From: 67-14 sp020438345
Lineage (GTDB): Bacteria > Actinomycetota > Thermoleophilia > Solirubrobacterales > 70-9
Length of the DNA stretch: 64,000 nucleotides
Direction of reading: 5' to 3'
Assembly: GCA_937872475.1 (NCBI GenBank)
Contig: CALMSY010000005.1
Span: forward strand, 1 to 64,000
Below the pieces are notes generated by a model. It had not been told where the DNA came from. It saw nothing but the letters and a program-made list of their open reading frames with translations, and did no database searches. Positions within the stretch are counted from its first letter, which is position 1, and the number at the start of each line of letters is the position of its first letter. Shown in pieces: positions 59,304 to 64,000 of the stretch. The translations under genes and the position numbers were made by a program.

Positions 59304-61382
59304 CTACCTGCAGGTTTCTTCCGAGAGGGGACCGGACAGCTTGAGGACTCCTCCGCCTTCTGTGAGCCGTTCCTCCCCGATTGCCGGGTCACCCTGGATC
59401 CAGGTGAGCTCGCGGGGCTGGTCGAGTTTCTGGCCTTCACGATCAAGGGTCAGGACCAGATAGTCGTAGTCACCCTCATTGGCCGCCTTGACGAAATCCC
59501 GGCAGTTTTCGGCCTCGATGAAGCCCGCATGCGGCTGCCTGATCCCAATGAACTGGACATCGTTGTCAAGATCCGTGCCCCACAGCGGGTACTGCCTGGT
59601 CGCATTGGTCCCGATCCTCGCCCCCGATTCACCGTTCGCCCAGACAAAGGATTCGGCCAGGGCAGGGATCGTGAAGTCGGGCGATTCGTACCGATTGTCG
59701 AAGTAATACCGCTGTACCAGCTGGCCACCGAGTATCGCGAAAACCATCGTGATACCGGCCGTCCACAGCACGACTTTTCGCCCGGACCGGGCAGGGAACC
59801 GGTGCTGCCTGACCCCGACCCTGCCTGCTCCGATCACACCCAGACAGACAGCCCAGAAGAGCGAGCCCGCAGCCAGGGCAACCAGCCAGTCCTTGACTCC
59901 CCAGTCAGCACCGAAAGCGATCGTGAACGGGGCGAGCAACAGCATCAGGCCCATGACCAGCCAGCGATCCCGGCCGCCGCGAGGACCGATCGCGCTCCCG
60001 AGCAGGGCCAGGCTGACGGCAAGTGCCGGGGCCAGGTAGCGGAGTCCGGAAACGAATCCGTTCGGTTCACCTGCGGGGCCCGATGCCGAGGTCGGGGCGC
60101 CCAGCCAGGCAAAGATGATCGCGAGTCCGCCCGCACCGCCGGTCCGGCGGGCGGGGCCGGAACCCCTTCCCAGGCAGAGAACGAGACCGGCCAGGGCCAG
60201 GACAGCCAGCAGAATCCATCCGCTGCCGAAACCATCGGCGAAGCCCGGCAGGAACCAGTTGCGGATCACGTCGGTATCGGTCAGGTACCCCCAGACCGAA
60301 CCGGCATCCCTGCCGCCGACATTCTGTTCGGGGCCAGGCAAACCGATGGGTCCGAGATGATTGATCCAGGGCAGGGGATTGCCGCTCTGGATCAGGTTCC
60401 GCAGGTACCAGTATCCGCCCCCCAAAGCCATTGCTCCCAGCCCCGCGAGGAAGGTTCTGGTTCTTCGTGAAGGCTCCGCGAGGACCACCGTTCCGGCCAG
60501 CAGCGCTATCGCGGCCGGGATCAAATTCACTTTGGTCCCGGCCGCCATACCTGCAGCCAGAGTGATGACCAGGGCCGGCCCCATGGTGATCCGCCGGCCG
60601 CCAGCTGCCGCGTTCACCAGCACTGTGAGGGCGGCCAGGAGGAAGAATGTTCCGACGATGTCGTTCCTTGCCTCGCCCGCCTGATCGGACATCGCAGCTG
60701 CCCCCAGGACGAGGGCGACGCCCGCCATTGAAATCGGCGCCGCGCCATAGGGCCTGCCGATGCACCAGCCGGCGAGCAGACAGGCGATGAACCAGCCGAG
60801 ATTCAGGAAGAGCGAAAGGAAGTCGTTGCCGAAGGCGATCATCCCCAACGAATGGATCACTTCAGAGTTCTGGGGATAGAACCAGCTGAGGAACTGGGGG
60901 GCCAGCAGATGAAGACCGAATGTATCCCCGCTCCCGGCAATTCCGGCCGCGAAGGGTCCGTGGTACCAGGTGGAGTCAAATCCGGTCATTCCGGTTCCGA
61001 GCCGGATCGCGAGTTCGGCGACGAAAGCACCGAAAGCGCCCGCTGCGACAGCGGACCCGGCCAGGGCGAGCCCGCTCGAGGCGGGCTCGGAAACCAGCGC
61101 CGGACGGGCACCGGCGGGGATCCGTTCCCGGAAATACCAGGTGGCAGCGGCCATGACGACAGCAACCAGGAGCCAGCTCCAGGCATTCAGCAATCCGAAG
61201 CTGCCGAGTAGCAGGGCTGGAGCTATCGCCGCGCCGACCATGAGCAGAACGGTTGTGACCCAGGCCACGGGACCGCGCCAGCCCGGGATCAGCTTTGACG
61301 TGAGGACGATCGCGATGACCAGGGTCGCCGCAACACCGGCCAGGCTGAGCAAGCAGCCCAGCAGATACTGGCCAAAGCTCAC
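59304..61382 (-). CDS. Large polytopic membrane protein, GT-C glycosyltransferase-like
   Basis: The 692-residue protein has about 12 or more transmembrane helices and a ~110-residue C-terminal soluble part. The first large outer loop reads RLGTGMTGFDSTWYHGPFAAG, with an Asp in the position where GT-C glycosyltransferases hold a catalytic acid, and FYPQNSEVIH follows. That, and the layout, suggest a lipid-linked sugar transferase of the cell envelope, but I cannot assign a family. GTG 61382 overlaps the murJ stop by 4 nt (GTGA), which ties it to lipid II flipping or envelope polymer synthesis. Confidence 0.7.
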   Translation of the reverse strand: MSFGQYLLGCLLSLAGVAATLVIAIVLTSKLIPGWRGPVAWVTTVLLMVGAAIAPALLLGSFGLLNAWSWLLVAVVMAAATWYFRERIPAGARPALVSEPASSGLALAGSAVAAGAFGAFVAELAIRLGTGMTGFDSTWYHGPFAAGIAGSGDTFGLHLLAPQFLSWFYPQNSEVIHSLGMIAFGNDFLSLFLNLGWFIACLLAGWCIGRPYGAAPISMAGVALVLGAAAMSDQAGEARNDIVGTFFLLAALTVLVNAAAGGRRITMGPALVITLAAGMAAGTKVNLIPAAIALLAGTVVLAEPSRRTRTFLAGLGAMALGGGYWYLRNLIQSGNPLPWINHLGPIGLPGPEQNVGGRDAGSVWGYLTDTDVIRNWFLPGFADGFGSGWILLAVLALAGLVLCLGRGSGPARRTGGAGGLAIIFAWLGAPTSASGPAGEPNGFVSGLRYLAPALAVSLALLGSAIGPRGGRDRWLVMGLMLLLAPFTIAFGADWGVKDWLVALAAGSLFWAVCLGVIGAGRVGVRQHRFPARSGRKVVLWTAGITMVFAILGGQLVQRYYFDNRYESPDFTIPALAESFVWANGESGARIGTNATRQYPLWGTDLDNDVQFIGIRQPHAGFIEAENCRDFVKAANEGDYDYLVLTLDREGQKLDQPRELTWIQGDPAIGEERLTEGGGVLKLSGPLSEETCR

Positions 61383-63319
61383 GATCGCCGCCGGACCAAC
61401 GCCAGTACCTGATCGAGTTCAGGCACCCTGAGCAGCTGACAGACCGCCACATACGCGGCACCCCCGAGTCCGAGACCGGCGCCAAGGGCAACGATCTGTG
61501 CGACAAGCCCCCGACCGAGTTCATGGTCCAGCAGGTCCCAGATCTCATAGGAGACCCCGGCCAGGACCGCTGACGCGATCACGATCCGCACACAGGATTG
61601 AAGAAAACGACCGAACTCGATGCCACCGAGCCGGTTACGCAGCAGGACGGTCTGGATCAATACCGAGGCAGCGGTCGCTATCGCGGTCGCAGCGACGATT
61701 CCGGCGATGCCGAATGGCTTGTAGAACAGGAAGGAAGCGAGTGCGGTCACAGCGAGGTTTGCGCCGGCGATCCAGGTCGGGATCCAGGGCTTCTGGAGTC
61801 CGAAGAAAGTCCGGCTGAGGAGCAGGAACATTCCGTTGGTTGGCAGCGAGAAGGCGAACCAGTAAAGCGCGGTCGCCACCACCTCGGTTTCGGCAGGCGT
61901 GAACTCGCCCCGCTGGTAGACGATGCGGATCATCGGTTCGGACAACACGAGGATCGCGGCGCTGGCCGGGATCAGCACGAAGATGATCTGGCGCATTCCC
62001 TTCGCCAGAGTACTTCGAAGCGAGTCGAAATCACGCCGGTTCGCGAACCGGGCAAGTGTCGGGAACAGCACGGTGGCGATCGCCACCGAGAAAATCCCTT
62101 GCGGGAGCTGGTAGATGCGGAATGCCTTGTCGATCGCAGCTGGGCCTTCGTCATTGACCAGCGAACCGAAAAAGCTGTTGACCAGGAGGTTGAAGTTGAT
62201 CAGACCAAGGCTGAGGGTGACCGGGATCATCATGATCAGCACCCGGCGCAGGTTCGGATCCTTGAAATCCACTTTGAAGGTGAACCGGAAGGGAGTGTTC
62301 CGCAGGTCCCAGGTCGGAATCAGCAGTTGAACCACGGTGCCGGCCACGACCCCGATCGCGTATGCGTAAATCTGCTTGTCCTCCGGAAAAAGCGGGACGG
62401 TGGCTACGACCACGGCGATGATCGTCAGGTTCCAGAAAAGCGGCGAGATCGCGAAAGCACCGAAACGGTCGTAGCTGTTGAGAATGCCGACCACCACCCC
62501 GGTGACCCCGAGCAAGATCAGAATCGGAAAGAGGATCTGCGACAGGACGACCATCAGGTCCTCGGTCGCACCGGTGAACCCCGGCGCGAAAAGCGGCATG
62601 ACCAAACCGGCTGCCAGGATGAAAAATGCGGTGATGGCCCCCAGCACCATGGTCACCAGCAGCAGCAGTGTCGAAGCCATGCGGAAGGCTTCGCGATACT
62701 TCCCTTTTTCGATCTGTTCGGTGAATATCGGCACAAATGCCGGTTGCAGGGCTGCGTCGGCGAACAGGGCGCGGATCAGGTTCGGTACCTGGAAAGCAAC
62801 CGTGAACGCCGACATCGGCCCGGTGATCCCGAAATAGCCCGCTGCGACTATCTCACGGGCCAACCCGGCGATACGGGACGCGGCGGTTGCGATCGAGAAA
62901 AAAGCGGTCGAACGGGCCAGGCGGCCGGCTTTGGCCGGCTTGGGTGCCGGCGACGCAGACCCGGATTCTTCGGCCAGCAGCGATTCGGCTGTCACTTCCC
63001 GCGCTTCAGGGACCGCGGCAGGAGGCTGGCTGACCTCGTCCGGCTGGTTGATCACCGGTACCGGGGCGATCGCACCACCTTCTTCGGAAAGAGACGCCGC
63101 CGTTTCCACCATCGCTTCTTCACGATCGAGGATCGCTTCAGTCGGGCCGGAGGCAGCAACGGAGTCGCCGCGGATCACTCCGTCGGCTCGCGTCGAAGTC
63201 GCGCGAATCGCCTCTTCGGCAGCCTTTGCGGCCGCTTCGAAGGGATCGGGATGGGGGTCAGAGGACGTGTTCAAGCTCGCTATCGGTATAGTCGGCGACC
63301 GCTCGTCGGCAGCAAACAT
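61379..63319 (-). CDS. murJ: Lipid II flippase MurJ with N-terminal extension
   Basis: MurJ moves lipid II across the membrane for peptidoglycan synthesis. The 14-helix MATE/MOP-type core begins at GRLARSTAFFSIATAASRIAG with PNLIRALFADAALQPAFVPIF in the first repeat. The preceding ~130 residues are a hydrophilic Glu/Ala/Pro-rich region, presumably cytoplasmic. The start is not settled: ATG 63319 is shown; GTG 63334 and TTG 63274 (10 nt after TATACC) are alternatives. It is divergent from rpsT. Confidence 0.9.
   Translation of the reverse strand: MFAADERSPTIPIASLNTSSDPHPDPFEAAAKAAEEAIRATSTRADGVIRGDSVAASGPTEAILDREEAMVETAASLSEEGGAIAPVPVINQPDEVSQPPAAVPEAREVTAESLLAEESGSASPAPKPAKAGRLARSTAFFSIATAASRIAGLAREIVAAGYFGITGPMSAFTVAFQVPNLIRALFADAALQPAFVPIFTEQIEKGKYREAFRMASTLLLLVTMVLGAITAFFILAAGLVMPLFAPGFTGATEDLMVVLSQILFPILILLGVTGVVVGILNSYDRFGAFAISPLFWNLTIIAVVVATVPLFPEDKQIYAYAIGVVAGTVVQLLIPTWDLRNTPFRFTFKVDFKDPNLRRVLIMMIPVTLSLGLINFNLLVNSFFGSLVNDEGPAAIDKAFRIYQLPQGIFSVAIATVLFPTLARFANRRDFDSLRSTLAKGMRQIIFVLIPASAAILVLSEPMIRIVYQRGEFTPAETEVVATALYWFAFSLPTNGMFLLLSRTFFGLQKPWIPTWIAGANLAVTALASFLFYKPFGIAGIVAATAIATAASVLIQTVLLRNRLGGIEFGRFLQSCVRIVIASAVLAGVSYEIWDLLDHELGRGLVAQIVALGAGLGLGGAAYVAVCQLLRVPELDQVLALVRRRS
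63287..63292 (+). promoter_or_regulatory. -10 box of rpsT
   Basis: TATAGT on the plus strand lies 47 nt before the rpsT ATG, predicting a leader of about 40 nt. It overlaps TATACC on the other strand, which may serve murJ. Confidence 0.45.
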
Positions 63320-63339
63320 CCGCGAGCAAACCACAAATT

Positions 63340-63600
63340 ATGGCCAACATAGCCTCACAGAAAAAGAGAATCCTCCGCACCGAGCGTGAACGCGTCGAAA
63401 ACCGACGGGTCACCTCCGCGATCAAGACTTACTTCAACCGCCTCGAGAAGGTCGCCCGTGAAGGCGATGCCGAATCGGTACGGGCCGAGCATCGCGCTCT
63501 GGTCTCCCGGATCGACAAGGCGGTTCAGAAGGGTGCGATCCACCGCAACAACGGCGCCCGCAAGAAGGCTCGCGCCGCCCGCATCGCTTCCGGTTCCTGA
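63340..63600 (+). CDS. rpsT: 30S ribosomal protein S20
   Basis: The 86-residue basic helical protein starts MANIASQKKRILRTERERVENRRV, as S20 does, and ends with the Lys/Arg/Ala-rich helix RNNGARKKARAARIAS. S20 binds 16S rRNA early in 30S assembly. No Shine-Dalgarno precedes the ATG. It converges with holA with only 2 nt between the stops, the frequent holA-rpsT neighbourhood. Confidence 0.97.
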   Translation: MANIASQKKRILRTERERVENRRVTSAIKTYFNRLEKVAREGDAESVRAEHRALVSRIDKAVQKGAIHRNNGARKKARAARIASGS

Positions 63601-63602
63601 GT

Positions 63603-64000
63603 TCACCCGGTAGCGGCGATCAGGGCCAGGTCGAGCGCGAGCTCGTCAGGGTATTCAGCGCCGCCACGGGTCCAGATCTCCAGGTCAGCCATCGCGATCG
63701 TTGCTTCGCGGATCGATTCGACCGGAGTTCCGGAAAGCGAGTTGATCAGCCGTCTTGCCGCGAACGGCGGCATGCCCAGTTCCCGCTCAAGCCTGGAAGG
63801 ATCGTCGCCTGCTTCCAGCCGAACCAGGGCTTTGTGGGCCCGCCGGATCGAGGATGAAGTCGTGAAGACCGCGCTGCCGGCAGTCGAACCCTGAGCCAGG
63901 AGTTTCTCTGCCACTGCAATCACTTCGCGGCGGTCGCCGGAGATGATCGCGTCACCGAGCGCAAAGCTGCTGGTTTCGCTCGTGTCAACCACCATCTCCT
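63603..64000 (-). CDS. holA: DNA polymerase III subunit delta, C-terminal part
   Basis: The gene runs off the right edge of the window. The visible ~130 residues (SSFALGDAIISGDRREVIAVAEKLLAQGS and FAARRLINSLSG) match the C-terminal helical collar domain of delta, which loads the sliding clamp as part of the gamma complex. The reading frame is open to the edge. Adjacency to rpsT supports the call. Confidence 0.8.
   Translation of the reverse strand, partial: EMVVDTSETSSFALGDAIISGDRREVIAVAEKLLAQGSTAGSAVFTTSSSIRRAHKALVRLEAGDDPSRLERELGMPPFAARRLINSLSGTPVESIREATIAMADLEIWTRGGAEYPDELALDLALIAATG

Noticed and set aside
58127..59344. 405-codon plus-strand ORF opposite lepA
   Set aside because: Long open frames opposite conserved genes are expected at this GC content; lepA is unambiguous on the other strand.
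61598..63352. 584-codon plus-strand ORF opposite murJ
   Set aside because: Protein is Arg/Asp/Gly/His-rich low complexity and exactly mirrors murJ.
63355..63606. 83-codon minus-strand ORF opposite rpsT
   Set aside because: It is the antisense shadow of the S20 gene, and its protein shows no recognisable motif.

Overview
The window is GC-rich chromosomal DNA from an actinobacterium. Inference: probably Thermoleophilia/Solirubrobacterales-like. The signs are a DivIVA-like gene between uvrA and uvrB, a HadA/HadB-type dehydratase pair, a LexA box of the CGAAC-N4-GTTCG type, a phosphofructokinase of pyrophosphate type, and many promoters whose TANNNT -10 box lies exactly 6 nt before a start codon, so that the mRNA would be leaderless. 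I saw no prophage, insertion sequence, CRISPR array, rRNA or tRNA. Almost every base is core or housekeeping genome. No stretch longer than about 210 bases lacks a gene.

Layout. 1-91: a 36-bp tandem repeat at the edge. 91-3242: tsaE facing left, then a DUF2520 gene, panC and panB (pantothenate) facing right. 3271-9543: acyltransferase, a ROK kinase with a huge charged N-terminal extension, a quinone-oxidoreductase-like gene and uvrA with a LexA box. 9706-17428: DivIVA-like gene, uvrB, a lytic transglycosylase/MFS/membrane-protein operon, then rpsA-coaE. 17446-23850: FAD oxidoreductase, mmsA, two META-domain lipoproteins, an MFS transporter and a MOSC protein. 23860-31713: pyruvate-dehydrogenase-type genes in the order E2, E1alpha, E1beta, then polA and divergent malic enzyme. 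31804-36831: flavin reductase and a tandem pair of exported RTX-like repeat proteins. 37026-48348: a TIGR01777 epimerase, pfkA and a split tryptophan cluster (lipoprotein-hisIE-trpE-trpG-trpD-trpC / htrA / trpF-trpB-trpA). 48409-59251: zinc metallopeptidase, yqeY-phoH-ybeY-era, hrcA-dnaJ-prmA-murI-membrane protein, hadA-hadB, lepA. 59304-64000: a large membrane protein, murJ, rpsT and the C-terminal end of holA.

How it works together. Most genes sit in compact operons with 1-nt (TGATG) or 4-nt (NTGA) stop/start overlaps, using ATG, GTG, TTG and in one case CTG. Operon heads frequently carry the TANNNT-N6-start arrangement and no Shine-Dalgarno; internal genes are coupled or carry a Shine-Dalgarno. 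The most notable signals are this uniform leaderless promoter architecture (14 exact cases), a leaderless 10-codon uORF that overlaps the ROK kinase start, a 34-codon ORF with an ideal ribosome binding site and an internal 9-bp stem ahead of rpsA, promoters whose -10 box is built on the TAG stop codon of the preceding gene, and the pair of exported RTX-like paralogues with a conserved N-terminal cap of unknown function.
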